Assembly: GCF_011059135.1 (NCBI RefSeq)
Contig: NZ_JAALGD010000002.1
Location: forward strand, 62,001 to 126,000
Source: Brevibacillus sp. SYP-B805
Lineage (GTDB): Bacteria; Bacillota; Bacilli; Brevibacillales; Brevibacillaceae
Reading direction: 5' to 3'
DNA: 64,000 nt
Within the stretch, counting starts at the first letter, position 1, and each line of letters begins with the position of its first letter. A model generated the notes under the pieces. It saw nothing but the letters and a program-made list of their open reading frames with translations. It was not told where the DNA came from and ran no database searches. Position numbers and translations under genes: made by a program. Positions 51,958 to 59,441 of the stretch are shown here, in pieces.

Positions 51958-53207
51958 CCAACCGCTTTCGGCAGGGCCGGTTATGGCATCGATCGTTTGC
52001 ACTGCTGTTTGCTTCACGCGCCGTAAAGGATCTGGCGGATGGGTTCGCTTCGATCGCGTTTGTCTGGCTGCTGGTTGAATCCGGCGGCAATGCGCTCGGC
52101 ACGTCCATCCTGTTTTTTTGCAGTGTCGTTCCCCAGATGCTGCTCAGTTCTTTTGTCAGCCCCCTGCTGACCAAAGGGAGACTGCAGCAGTGGATGTTTG
52201 CTTCCGATGGCTTCCGGGCGCTGGCCATCCTGCTGGTGCCGGTTTGCCATCTTCTTGGCGCGCTGCCTCTCTGGCTGTTTTTTGTCTCGGCCGTGCTGCA
52301 ATCGGCGATCGGCTCGCTGTATCCCCCGGCATCCGTCGCCCTGCTGCCGCGGGTGGTGGCACAGGAGCAGCTGCAGCAAGCCAATGCGCTCTTGCAATCT
52401 TCCAGCCAGGTGATCACGATTATCGGGCTGGCTGGGGCTGGTGTGGTCATTCAACTCTTCTCCGCCCCCGTTACCTTGATGGTGACAGCTGCGTTGTTCC
52501 TGTTGTCCGCCCTGCTGATTCTTCTGGTTCGCACCGGGCATGTCAACCGTCGGGATGCCGCTCCTGCAGAAAAGGAATCGTACCTCGCGCAGGTCAAACA
52601 AGGCTTTTCCATTGTTCGCAGGCACCCGCTTCTCTTCGGGCTGAATCTGTTTGCCGTCTGCCTCAATGTGGGCGGCGCTCCCTTCCTGGCCCTTGCGCCC
52701 ATCTATGTCACGGAGCATTTGAACGGCGACGCCTCCACCTTAACCATGCTGAGGGCGGGCGTTGCCATCGGGGCGTTGGGGATGGGACTTTTGCTGACCC
52801 GCGTGAAAATCCGCCGCCATGGCGCACTTTTTACCTATGCCGGCATTGCAGGCGGCCTCTCCACCATGGCGATGGGACTGACCGAGCAGCTGCCGCTTGT
52901 GCTCTTCGCCTGCCTTGTCTCGGGCATGGCCGTCTCAGCCATCAACGTCCCGGAGATGGTGATTGTCCAGACGGTTGTCCCTCCGCGCCAGCAGGCCCAG
53001 GTTTTTTCCGTTCTGATGACGTTCAGCTTCGCTCTGCTGCCGCCCGCCATCCTGCTGTCCGGACAGTTGGCAAGCTGGCTGGGAGCCGCCGAGGTGATCC
53101 TGCTGGGCGGCACGGTGACGGTGATATCCGGCATCGGGGTGCTCCTCTTTACCCCGCTGGTCAGGATGCGTACCGGTGCGCAGGAGCAGGGCGCATATCA
53201 GGGTTGA
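51954..53207 (+). CDS. MFS family transporter
   Basis: 417 aa from ATG 51954 (AAGGAGGGAGGG site). About 12 helices; begins RSFALLFASRAVKDLADGFASIAFVWLLVE like macrolide-type efflux proteins of the MFS_3 group. Coupled to the ArsR-type gene by an ATGA overlap. Substrate unknown. This ArsR-MFS layout repeats that at 9.3-11.5 kb with unrelated proteins. Confidence 0.88.
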   Translation: MTNRFRQGRLWHRSFALLFASRAVKDLADGFASIAFVWLLVESGGNALGTSILFFCSVVPQMLLSSFVSPLLTKGRLQQWMFASDGFRALAILLVPVCHLLGALPLWLFFVSAVLQSAIGSLYPPASVALLPRVVAQEQLQQANALLQSSSQVITIIGLAGAGVVIQLFSAPVTLMVTAALFLLSALLILLVRTGHVNRRDAAPAEKESYLAQVKQGFSIVRRHPLLFGLNLFAVCLNVGGAPFLALAPIYVTEHLNGDASTLTMLRAGVAIGALGMGLLLTRVKIRRHGALFTYAGIAGGLSTMAMGLTEQLPLVLFACLVSGMAVSAINVPEMVIVQTVVPPRQQAQVFSVLMTFSFALLPPAILLSGQLASWLGAAEVILLGGTVTVISGIGVLLFTPLVRMRTGAQEQGAYQG

Positions 53208-53234
53208 CAGCATCTTCAGCAGGACTTTTGCTTG

Positions 53235-53546
53235 TTACATATAACGGGCTAACAATCCAATCATTACGCCAATCACAACAGAAGGCAGAAACATTTTTAT
53301 GATCTGAATGGTAATGGCTGTGGAAAGACAGCCGATAAGGACCGGAAATGAAACAGCCAGCTGTCCATCCGTGGGTATGAAGATTTGTTTGATGATAAGA
53401 GCCGATATAATTCCAACAGGAACATATTGAAAATATAAACGCAAGATAGGACTCATCTTTCGTCCTGCCATGATTTCGACGCCGATGATGCGTGATACAT
53501 AGGTAGACACGGCTAGTAATCCGATGAGAATCCAATTATTCAGCAT
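53235..53546 (-). CDS. azlD: AzlD-family branched-chain amino acid exporter subunit
   Basis: 103 aa, three to four helices (NNWILIGLLAVSTYVSRIIGVEI, YVPVGIISALIIKQIFI). Partner of AzlC, overlapping it by 11 bp. Exports branched-chain amino acids or analogues. A+T-richer codons than the core genes. Confidence 0.92.
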   Translation of the reverse strand: MLNNWILIGLLAVSTYVSRIIGVEIMAGRKMSPILRLYFQYVPVGIISALIIKQIFIPTDGQLAVSFPVLIGCLSTAITIQIIKMFLPSVVIGVMIGLLARYM

Positions 53547-54234
53547 CTTGGGACCTCCTCTTTACATAAAGACCCACAAGCGGCGACAAAACACCAGTAA
53601 TAATGATGGTAAATTCATTGCCCGGCATTACACATTCGAGCCCAATCGCTAATCCTGCAGCAGTGAGCGCCGTTGCAATGACCGGTTTTTCTTGAAGACC
53701 AGGGATAAGAAGAGCGACAAAAGTAACCGGAAACGCTAAGTCCAATCCCCATTGTTGAGGATCAACTTGGTTTCCAATCAAAGCGCCAATGAACGAAGAG
53801 AAAGCCCAAGCCATATAGAACGTACCAACAACGATCCCAAAGTAAAGCGGGTCCGGTCCATATTGTTTAAACCTTGAACTCCCTAACACAAAAGGTTCAT
53901 CTGACACACCAAAAGATAACAACCACCTCCACTTCTTGGCAGGAGCAAGACCTTCTGCAAGGGCAGCTCCGTATAACAAATTGCGCAAATTTAACAAAAC
54001 GGAGGTAAACAGAATGCTTGTCAGATTTGCGCCCGCCGTCAACATTGCGACGGTTACCATTTGTACGGACCCGGAAAACACCAGCAAGGACATCGCCACG
54101 GCACCCATCAAACTAATATTGGCTTGAGTAGCGAGCACGCCATAAGATAACCCATACGCCGCAATGGCGACTGCTAGTGGCAAAGCTTCCGTAAAACCGG
54201 TTTTTATCGCGCTTTTTTTATCATTCATTTTCAT
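53536..54234 (-). CDS. azlC: AzlC-family branched-chain amino acid exporter
   Basis: 232 aa from ATG 54234 (AAGGAGG site). About seven helices; AAYGLSYGVLATQANISLMGAVAMSLLVFSG and SVLLNLRNLLYGAALAEGL are AzlC signatures. Forms the exporter with AzlD. Divergent from an XRE-cupin regulator gene across a palindromic region. Confidence 0.93.
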   Translation of the reverse strand: MKMNDKKSAIKTGFTEALPLAVAIAAYGLSYGVLATQANISLMGAVAMSLLVFSGSVQMVTVAMLTAGANLTSILFTSVLLNLRNLLYGAALAEGLAPAKKWRWLLSFGVSDEPFVLGSSRFKQYGPDPLYFGIVVGTFYMAWAFSSFIGALIGNQVDPQQWGLDLAFPVTFVALLIPGLQEKPVIATALTAAGLAIGLECVMPGNEFTIIITGVLSPLVGLYVKRRSQDAE

Positions 54235-54258
54235 CACACCTCCTTAGCTAAAATCCGT

Positions 54259-54323
54259 GTGGTGTAAAAGAAGCGCTGAAATGGTATAATAAACTTAACT
54301 TTTAGTTTATTATAATACACCAT
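54259..54323. promoter_or_regulatory. Palindromic azlC/regulator intergenic operator with -10 boxes
   Basis: TATAATAAACT (54285-54295) and AGTTTATTATA (54304-54314) form a perfect 11-bp inverted repeat. Outside it, GGTGTA (near 54261) and TACACC (near 54316) extend the symmetry. Each strand carries a TATAAT, so one regulator dimer could control both genes. Confidence 0.55.
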
Positions 54324-54365
54324 ACCGAACAATGAAACCAGGTATTTCAGCCGAAGGAGGAAAAC

Positions 54366-54944
54366 GTGAACATGAACACCGAAAACCCATGGGAAGACGG
54401 GTATGTAGGGAAGCGTATCGGCGCCAATCTGCGGCAGTTCCGGGTGAATAAAGGAATCAGCCTGGAGGCATTGGCGAAACAAACCGGAGTTAGCAAATTA
54501 ACATTGATCAAGATCGAACGCGGGGAAGCCAATCCTACATTGTCGGTAATCTGGAAAATCGCAAATGGTCTAAATATCCCGGTAACCGCTCTATTGTCCA
54601 TTGAATCGGATGTCTCCATCGCGAGGAAGAAGGATGGGCTGAAACTGATCAGTTCAAACGACGTATTTGTCGCTGAGCCTCTGTTTCATTCTCACGGCTT
54701 GTTTGAGCTTTATCGGGGATACCTGCAGCCTCGGGGGGAATATTTCTCGGAAGCACACCGACCGGGTGTGATGGAATTTGTTACCGTGATGTCCGGCCGA
54801 TTAACGGTGGAAGTGGACGGCGATACATATCACCTGGATGAGTACGATTCCATTCGTTTTAAAGGGAATCGTCCCCATAAGTATGCCAACCCCTCCTCCT
54901 CCTTGACGATTTTGCACTTTGTCATTTCTTATCATAATCCTTAA
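54366..54944 (+). CDS. XRE-family regulator with C-terminal cupin domain
   Basis: 192 aa from GTG 54366 (AAGGAGG, 5-nt spacing). HTH at residues 20-75 (ANLRQFRVNKGISLEALAKQTGVSKLTLIKIERGEANPTL) and cupin at about 110-190 (YLQPRGEYFSEAHRPGVMEFV, then DGDTYHLDEYDSIRF). Such proteins sense small ligands with the cupin. Divergent from azlCD and probably its regulator. Confidence 0.9.
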   Translation: MNMNTENPWEDGYVGKRIGANLRQFRVNKGISLEALAKQTGVSKLTLIKIERGEANPTLSVIWKIANGLNIPVTALLSIESDVSIARKKDGLKLISSNDVFVAEPLFHSHGLFELYRGYLQPRGEYFSEAHRPGVMEFVTVMSGRLTVEVDGDTYHLDEYDSIRFKGNRPHKYANPSSSLTILHFVISYHNP

Positions 54945-54971
54945 AAAATTGCTGGATCTGAAATGTATTTG

Positions 54972-55050
54972 AGAAAGGCCATCTGTCTTCGGACAACAAA
55001 CATCTCCCGCAAGATCGTCACTTTTTTTAAAGTGCTTCTTACGGGAGATT
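54972..55050 (+). repeat. Structured direct repeat, copy A
   Basis: Shares about four of five bases with copy B at 56901-56974, including TCGGACAAC, CAAGATCG/TAAGATCG and AAAGTGCTTCTTACGGG. Folds as a nested hairpin: ATCTCCCG (55002-55009) with CGGGAGAT (55042-55049), and CACTTT with AAAGTG inside. Lies between the convergent ends of the XRE gene and the first ydcZ-type gene. Confidence 0.65.
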
Positions 55051-55133
55051 ATTCGATGGCAATTTTGTCTGGACATCGATCCGCGTGATTTCAGATGCCC
55101 AAGGAATCAATCGGGGTTTCGCGCCTGCCGATT

Positions 55134-55601
55134 CTAAGTCATCTTAGCGGACTGCTGGGTCTCACGTCCACCGCCTAATTTAAATACCAAAACGCCACCG
55201 ACAATCACCAGCACACCTATCAACTGCTTGATGGTAAAAGGGACCTTAACCAGACCGAACCATCCCAGTGAGTCCCACAATAAAGCAAACCCGAGCTGGG
55301 ATGACAGCACGATTGAGATGGCGTACGTGGGACCAAGCAGCCTGATCCCCTGCACCAGGCAAATGACCACGCCTGTTCCGATCATCCCGCTGAACCAGTA
55401 CCAGGGCTGCATATGTGGCAAGGTAAATAAATGTTTCCCTTCAAAGATCAGACCGATCGTCAGGGAAGCCAGAAATCCCATCCCTAACACTAATGTGGTG
55501 GTTGCCCAAGTTCCCGCGCGCTCATTCACCTTACTGTTGAAAATATTTTGCAAACTGACCAGCGATCCTGCGATAAGCGCCAATAATAGTCCTGGAATCA
55601 T
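55134..55601 (-). CDS. YdcZ-type DMT-family membrane protein
   Basis: 155 aa from ATG 55601 (TAAAGGGT site; the frame is open to 55670). Five helices, starts MIPGLLLALIAGSLVSLQNIFNSKVNE, then LVLGMGFLASLTIGLIFEGK. A short DMT/EamA half transporter that needs a partner. A paralogue lies at 56417-56842, so the two may pair. Substrate unknown. Confidence 0.85.
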   Translation of the reverse strand: MIPGLLLALIAGSLVSLQNIFNSKVNERAGTWATTTLVLGMGFLASLTIGLIFEGKHLFTLPHMQPWYWFSGMIGTGVVICLVQGIRLLGPTYAISIVLSSQLGFALLWDSLGWFGLVKVPFTIKQLIGVLVIVGGVLVFKLGGGRETQQSAKMT

Positions 55602-55682
55602 ACCCTTTACTCTCCCGTTTGCTGATTGTATGCCGATGCGTAATGGAATGGCCTTGCCTGCGCGCTGCATGAATGAATAAGT

Positions 55683-56381
55683 CTATTCGTAGATATTGTG
55701 ACTTGCCAGCGCAGCTAATCCTTCCCTGTCCTTCACAAGAATGAACCCTTTGTTGCGCTCAATCAGCCCCTCTTTGCAGAACTGTTGGATAACCCGATTT
55801 AGATGTCGATAGCTGGTTCCAATTAAGTTCGCTGCATCCACGAGACTGACAGGACTACGTTGCCCTTTCATGAGAGAATCGGATTCATCAAAGGAGACAG
55901 ACAATAGATAACTTGCCAATCGCACTTCCACCGGATACATCAAATTGAAGCTCAATGAATTGGATTTCATGCAAAACTTTTTTGTAATAATTTCCAGTAG
56001 AAATTGCAACAGTGGGGCATAATCTCTTCCGTATTTTTTCAACCAACGATGATGAACCCCAATCATACAGACAGACGATACCGCCTCAACCGTATTTAGA
56101 TTATGAATACCCTGTATATATTCAATATCCCCGATCACCTCAAGAGGTGTCTTAAAAGAGAGAATAAGTGTTTTGCCTTCCGCCGAGGTAGTATAGATTT
56201 TTATCTTCCCTTTTACAAGCACGTACAGATATTGTGCAGGTTCTCCTTGGGAACAGATGAGCTCCCCTTGATCAAAGCTGTATAGCGACAAATGGGGTAT
56301 TAATTGTTCATGAAATATGGATTCTATTTGGTGAGCCTGCAAATATTGAATCAGCTGCTCACGATCTTTCATTTCTTTCAT
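55683..56381 (-). CDS. Crp/Fnr-family transcription regulator (YeiL-like)
   Basis: 232 aa. Cyclic-nucleotide-binding-like sensor domain at residues 20-120 (YSFDQGELICSQGEPAQYLYVLVKGKIKI), dimer helix, and a C-terminal winged helix (LVDAANLIGTSYRHLNRVIQQFCKEGLIERNKG). No N-terminal or C-terminal Cys cluster of true FNR is present. Sits between two ydcZ-type genes and may regulate them through the palindrome AGGACATATGTCCT at 56903. Confidence 0.88.
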   Translation of the reverse strand: MKEMKDREQLIQYLQAHQIESIFHEQLIPHLSLYSFDQGELICSQGEPAQYLYVLVKGKIKIYTTSAEGKTLILSFKTPLEVIGDIEYIQGIHNLNTVEAVSSVCMIGVHHRWLKKYGRDYAPLLQFLLEIITKKFCMKSNSLSFNLMYPVEVRLASYLLSVSFDESDSLMKGQRSPVSLVDAANLIGTSYRHLNRVIQQFCKEGLIERNKGFILVKDREGLAALASHNIYE

Positions 56382-56416
56382 GCCCCGGTTTCACCTCCAT
56401 CCTTTCACTTGTAGGA

Positions 56417-56842
56417 TCAATATTTTAGTATCACCACACCAGCTATCATCATCCCGATGCCGATGAATTGCGGCAGCCTCATCTTCTGCTTCACCACGCC
56501 GAACCATCCGTTACTCTCAATGAAAAAGGTCAGACTCAGCTGGGCAATCAGTAAAGCAGATATCGTAAGGGTAACACCGATCTGCCGAATAGCCGTGACA
56601 TTGCTAAAAATAATGACCGCCGCCAAGGCGCCGCCAGTCAGATATAACGGTTTCACTTGCTTAAACCCTTGCCATTTCCCGTCTCGGACGAACAGCAGGA
56701 TAAGCAAGGCCGTTATGAATCCGGTTAACTGGGTGATCGTCGCCGTTTGCCAAGTGCCAATATCTTGACTAATCCGGGAATTGGCCACTCCTTGCAGGGT
56801 AATAAAGGCCCCGCCTAAGAACGCAAATAAACTCCCTTTCAT
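56417..56842 (-). CDS. YdcZ-type DMT-family membrane protein, second paralogue
   Basis: 141 aa from ATG 56842 (GGAGGAGAG upstream). Starts MKGSLFAFLGGAFITLQGVANSRISQD, four or five helices, close in plan to the 55134 gene. First gene of the three-gene cassette and 35 bp before crp. Confidence 0.85.
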   Translation of the reverse strand: MKGSLFAFLGGAFITLQGVANSRISQDIGTWQTATITQLTGFITALLILLFVRDGKWQGFKQVKPLYLTGGALAAVIIFSNVTAIRQIGVTLTISALLIAQLSLTFFIESNGWFGVVKQKMRLPQFIGIGMMIAGVVILKY

Positions 56843-56900
56843 CCTTCTCTCTCCTCCATTTCGATATTCCATAATTAAATGATACATCCTGGTATCTGGG

Positions 56901-56974
56901 GAAGGACATATGTCCTCGGACAACACAAATATCCCGTAAGATCGCACTTTTTTCAAAGTGCTTCTTACGGGTGA
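56901..56974 (+). repeat. Structured direct repeat, copy B, with Crp-type palindrome
   Basis: CCCGTAAG (56933-56940) pairs with CTTACGGG (56964-56971), and CACTTT with AAAGTG inside, as in copy A. The left part contains the perfect palindrome AGGACATATGTCCT (56903-56916), about 37-42 bp before the probable start of the ydcZ-crp-ydcZ transcript (-10 TATCAT at 56884-56879). Probable binding site of the cassette's own Crp-like regulator. Confidence 0.6.
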
Positions 56975-57015
56975 CCGTTCACGTTAGCCTTTTTCAGGCA
57001 TATAAGTTATCTATT

Positions 57016-57262
57016 CTGCGCCTGCTTCGACCAGTAAAACTCATCGAATAATTTCATCAATGCCCGTTTCTCGATGCGCGACACGAACGACCGGGAGATG
57101 CCGAGTTCCCGCGCGATCTCGCGCTGGGTTTTCTCTTTATCCTGACAGTCCGAAGCAACCGATGATAACCTCTTTTTCCCGCTCATCGAGGATATGCGGC
57201 ATCCACCACTTCGTCCGTTTCCGTTCCCAGGACACCGATCAACGTGGTTTCATTTACCTTTA
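57016..57262 (-). pseudogene. Decayed second copy of the sigK 3' end
   Basis: Aligns with 58621-58912 at roughly 85-90 percent outside gaps (CTGCGCCTGCTTCGACC, then TCTCGATGCGCGACACG, CCCGCTCATCGAGGATATG and TTCGTCCGTTTCCGTTCCC). A 2-bp deletion (GATCCAGTCC to GACAGTCC) shifts the frame, and about 40 bp are missing after GAGGATATG. It cannot encode a working SigK C-terminus. Confidence 0.85.
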
Positions 57263-57408
57263 TTGGTTATCTGTTTATGATATTGATATTAACACGTGGG
57301 TTAGGTAACTTCTTCCATGCACGCCGGCACATCGTTCTTCGCGTTGCTGCCGATGGCCGTGACCGGGAATGCACGCATCTCTCAAAAAACAAGAAATGGG
57401 GGATAAGT

Positions 57409-57690
57409 ATGACAATAATGCATTTTCTTATTTCATTATTAATTAGTTTGTTATTTATAGGGGTTGGCATTGTAGGCGGATGGATTTTACTTTTTGGGCT
57501 GACTTGGGAGTATGGGCATTTTGGAGAACTATTATGGGTAATAATGATGTGTGCCTACCATTATCTTTATTTATTGACGTTGTGGTATTATTTAAAAAAC
57601 AAAATCAGGACAACAATGAAGGTTTTCTTTGCATGGTCTTATTGTATAAGTGCAATGATAGCATGGTGGGCATATGAACTCCTTAATTAA
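57409..57690 (+). CDS. Small membrane protein, unknown
   Basis: 93 aa from ATG 57409 (GGGGGATAAGT upstream). Three hydrophobic helices (FLISLLISLLFIGVGIVGGW, LLWVIMMCAYHYLYLLTLW, FAWSYCISAMIAWWAYE). Strongly A+T-rich codons unlike the core genes, suggesting recent transfer. Sits between the two sigK 3' copies. Confidence 0.5.
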   Translation: MTIMHFLISLLISLLFIGVGIVGGWILLFGLTWEYGHFGELLWVIMMCAYHYLYLLTLWYYLKNKIRTTMKVFFAWSYCISAMIAWWAYELLN

Positions 57691-58060
57691 CGATGGGTTG
57701 GTGTTATTTATTTTACAAAGATCCTGTCGCTTTTCAGCCTCTGCCTGCAGCTTGTTCTCGTGGATCCGGATGAGATGGGTTTCCCCACGTTGTTTCTACA
57801 TAACAAAGGGCTCCCCGCGGTCACAAATACCACGCCAGAAAAAACTTCTTTCACATATAGATGGATTTCATGTGACATAATAGCTCGGTTCAGCTCAGCC
57901 ACATCGTAAACAGATACATTCCACCCAACGTGACGGCGGCGCTCTCGGTATCAGGGATTTTATGTTTTTAATTATGAGTTTAAGCAAAGGAGACAATCAT
58001 CTTTCCTCCAATGCTTATGGTATAATTTGGTTGTTCTAAAAATTCCCAAGATAGTGGGGG
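57691..58060. other. Gene-free A+T-rich stretch with decayed sequence
   Basis: No convincing gene. Short minus-strand frames around 57708-57960 have no ribosome site and switch frame, like worn-down coding DNA. At 58021-58026 an extended -10 box (TGG before TATAAT) probably drives the small gene at 58061. Confidence 0.4.
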
Positions 58061-58330
58061 ATGTTCATTTTAAAAAGGTATTCCAATAAATATGCTCGAT
58101 GGATTAAAGCGATAGCAGTAGTAATCATTGTCTTTGGGCTTATTGGTGGTTTAGTTATATTGCTGATGGATCCTTATGATCATTTTGGTCTGCTAATTGC
58201 CACGGTGTGCAGCACCATCGTCGGCGGCATTCTCTTACATGGCTTTGCTGAAATCATCGAGATCTTGCACCGCATCAATCAAAAACTGGAAACTGTTAGT
58301 GGTATTAACAGGATGAACAAGTCTGAGTAA
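58061..58330 (+). CDS. Small two-helix membrane protein, unknown
   Basis: 89 aa, two membrane helices (AIAVVIIVFGLIGGLVILL and FGLLIATVCSTIVGGILLHG) and a helical C-terminus (EIIEILHRINQKLETVSG). Extended -10 promoter 35 bp upstream. The GGGGG site is very close to the ATG. I recognise no family. Confidence 0.55.
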   Translation: MFILKRYSNKYARWIKAIAVVIIVFGLIGGLVILLMDPYDHFGLLIATVCSTIVGGILLHGFAEIIEILHRINQKLETVSGINRMNKSE

Positions 58331-58549
58331 TCTATTTTTTGCCCCAACCGTCTGTGATATTGTCCCGGCACCAGTCGCAGTTAAACGTCTTTCGTGGTGA
58401 AGTTCCGCTGCAGTTTCGGGTGATTCTGGAACACCTTTCATGGCTTGTCCGGCAAGCCGGGCTTTCACCCGGTCTGTTTCTGGAACATTTCTTTGATGAT
58501 CGCCCATTCGGCCATGTGCAGGCTCTACGATTACCCGACGAGCTCTCAT
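58235..58549 (-). CDS. Doubtful small gene antisense to the end of the previous one
   Basis: 104 aa from ATG 58549, which has an excellent GGAGGTGG site at 7-nt spacing. The protein (MRARRVIVEPAHGRMGDHQR...) shows no known domain, and its last 30 codons lie antisense to the previous gene. A different frame ends in NCDWCRDNITDGWGKK, which also looks protein-like, so this may be a frame-shifted relic. Confidence 0.25.
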   Translation of the reverse strand: MRARRVIVEPAHGRMGDHQRNVPETDRVKARLAGQAMKGVPESPETAAELHHERRLTATGAGTISQTVGAKNRLLRLVHPVNTTNSFQFLIDAVQDLDDFSKAM

Positions 58550-58611
58550 ACTGGAACCACCTCCTGCCATATGTTTATGTGGCAGCGATTGGGGACGGCT
58601 TTCCGCAGGGA

Positions 58612-59058
58612 CTACCTCCCCTGCGCCTGCTTCGACCGGTAAAACTCATTAAATAATTTCATCAGTGCCCGCTTCTCGATGCGCGACACGTACGACCGGG
58701 AGATGCCGAGCTCCCGCGCGATCTCCCGCTGGGTTTTCTCTTTGTCCTGATCCAGTCCGAAGCGGCCGATGATGACCTCTTTTTCCCGCTCATCGAGGAT
58801 ATGAATATGCTGGTAAATTTTGTTGCTCTCCAGCTTCAACTGCACGGCATCCACCACTTCGTCCGTTTCCGTTCCCAGGACATCGATCAGTGTGATCTCA
58901 TTCCCTTCCTTATCCGTGCCAATGGGATCGTGCAGCGACACATCTTTTTTCGTTTTCTTCAGGCTGCGCAGGTGCATGAGAATCTCCATTTTCCTGTCTA
59001 AGGGGCGCATGTGAAAAAGAGCCGCACGACGCGGCTCTTTTTCATTCATCAAAAGCAT
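58612..59058 (-). CDS. sigK: sigK 3' half (SpoIIIC-like), split by an intervening element
   Basis: The last 124 residues ([21 protein letters not shown] through [20 protein letters not shown]) are a full C-terminal half of the mother-cell sigma factor SigK: region 3 and region 4 ([24 protein letters not shown]). Homology stops at Glu25 of this frame, where the normal ARCIEN precedes EILM in intact SigK. The first 24 residues come from the element and contain a terminator hairpin, so the piece should be silent until rearrangement joins it to the missing 5' half. The split point matches that of the B. subtilis spoIVCB/spoIIIC genes. Confidence 0.93.
   Translation of the reverse strand: MLLMNEKEPRRAALFHMRPLDRKMEILMHLRSLKKTKKDVSLHDPIGTDKEGNEITLIDVLGTETDEVVDAVQLKLESNKIYQHIHILDEREKEVIIGRFGLDQDKEKTQREIARELGISRSYVSRIEKRALMKLFNEFYRSKQAQGR
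58980..58995 (-). other. Predicted recombination (attachment) site within sigK
   Basis: On the minus strand AAAATGGAGATTCTCATG marks the switch from element sequence to sigK (E-I-L-M codons). In B. subtilis the SpoIVCA crossover is a 5-bp AATGA at this codon position; here AATGG/AATG is the nearest match. The exact core needs the other end. Confidence 0.6.
59014..59042. terminator. Bidirectional terminator at the sigK/element boundary
   Basis: Perfect 12-bp arms AAAAAGAGCCGC (59014-59025) and GCGGCTCTTTTT (59031-59042), U-rich in both directions. Prevents element genes from reading into the sigK half. Confidence 0.85.
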
Positions 59059-59339
59059 GCGAAATGCTCAACGCGGCGGATTTCCAGCGCGTAAAATCTC
59101 CATCTGTTTCCAGTCCAGCGATAACCGCTGGCCCCTCCTGGCACAACAAAAACAGGATAGAACCAGAACTGGTTGCCGTTTCGCAGCCACACAAAGGTGT
59201 TGCGGAACAGGCAGGGGCGAAACGACGAAAAGCGTTGTTGTTGAAAACCGCGGAAGGGAATGGTGGACGGGGGTGGACCAGGCGGCGGGCCGGGGAAGTT
59301 GCCGCCACCAGGAGGACCGGGCGGGAAGTTATAGGCCAA
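59049..59339 (-). CDS. Small Pro/Gly-rich protein, possible spore-surface type
   Basis: 96 aa from TTG 59339 (GGAGGTG at 8-nt spacing). N-terminal [20 protein letters not shown] is collagen-like Pro/Gly, and the C-terminal part [18 protein letters not shown] then [15 protein letters not shown] is rich in Trp, Phe, Tyr and Arg and ends HFACF. Proteins of this plan in spore formers are often coat-associated, but I cannot name a family. Lies just inside the element, next to sigK. Confidence 0.65.
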   Translation of the reverse strand: MAYNFPPGPPGGGNFPGPPPGPPPSTIPFRGFQQQRFSSFRPCLFRNTFVWLRNGNQFWFYPVFVVPGGASGYRWTGNRWRFYALEIRRVEHFACF

Positions 59340-59441
59340 CTCTTCATCACCTCCAACATGTCTGTTAACAGGAGATGCAGAAGCAGATGAAATGGCATGA
59401 GCGCTTGTCACGGGACACCAAACTATTTTCCGCGCATCCTC

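Noticed and set aside
57708-57902. A 64-codon minus-strand frame
   Set aside because: No ribosome site or similarity; probably decayed sequence.
58612-59058. Reading the SigK half as a normal small sigma factor
   Set aside because: The start region carries a bidirectional terminator and element sequence, and region 2 needed for core and -10 binding is absent.
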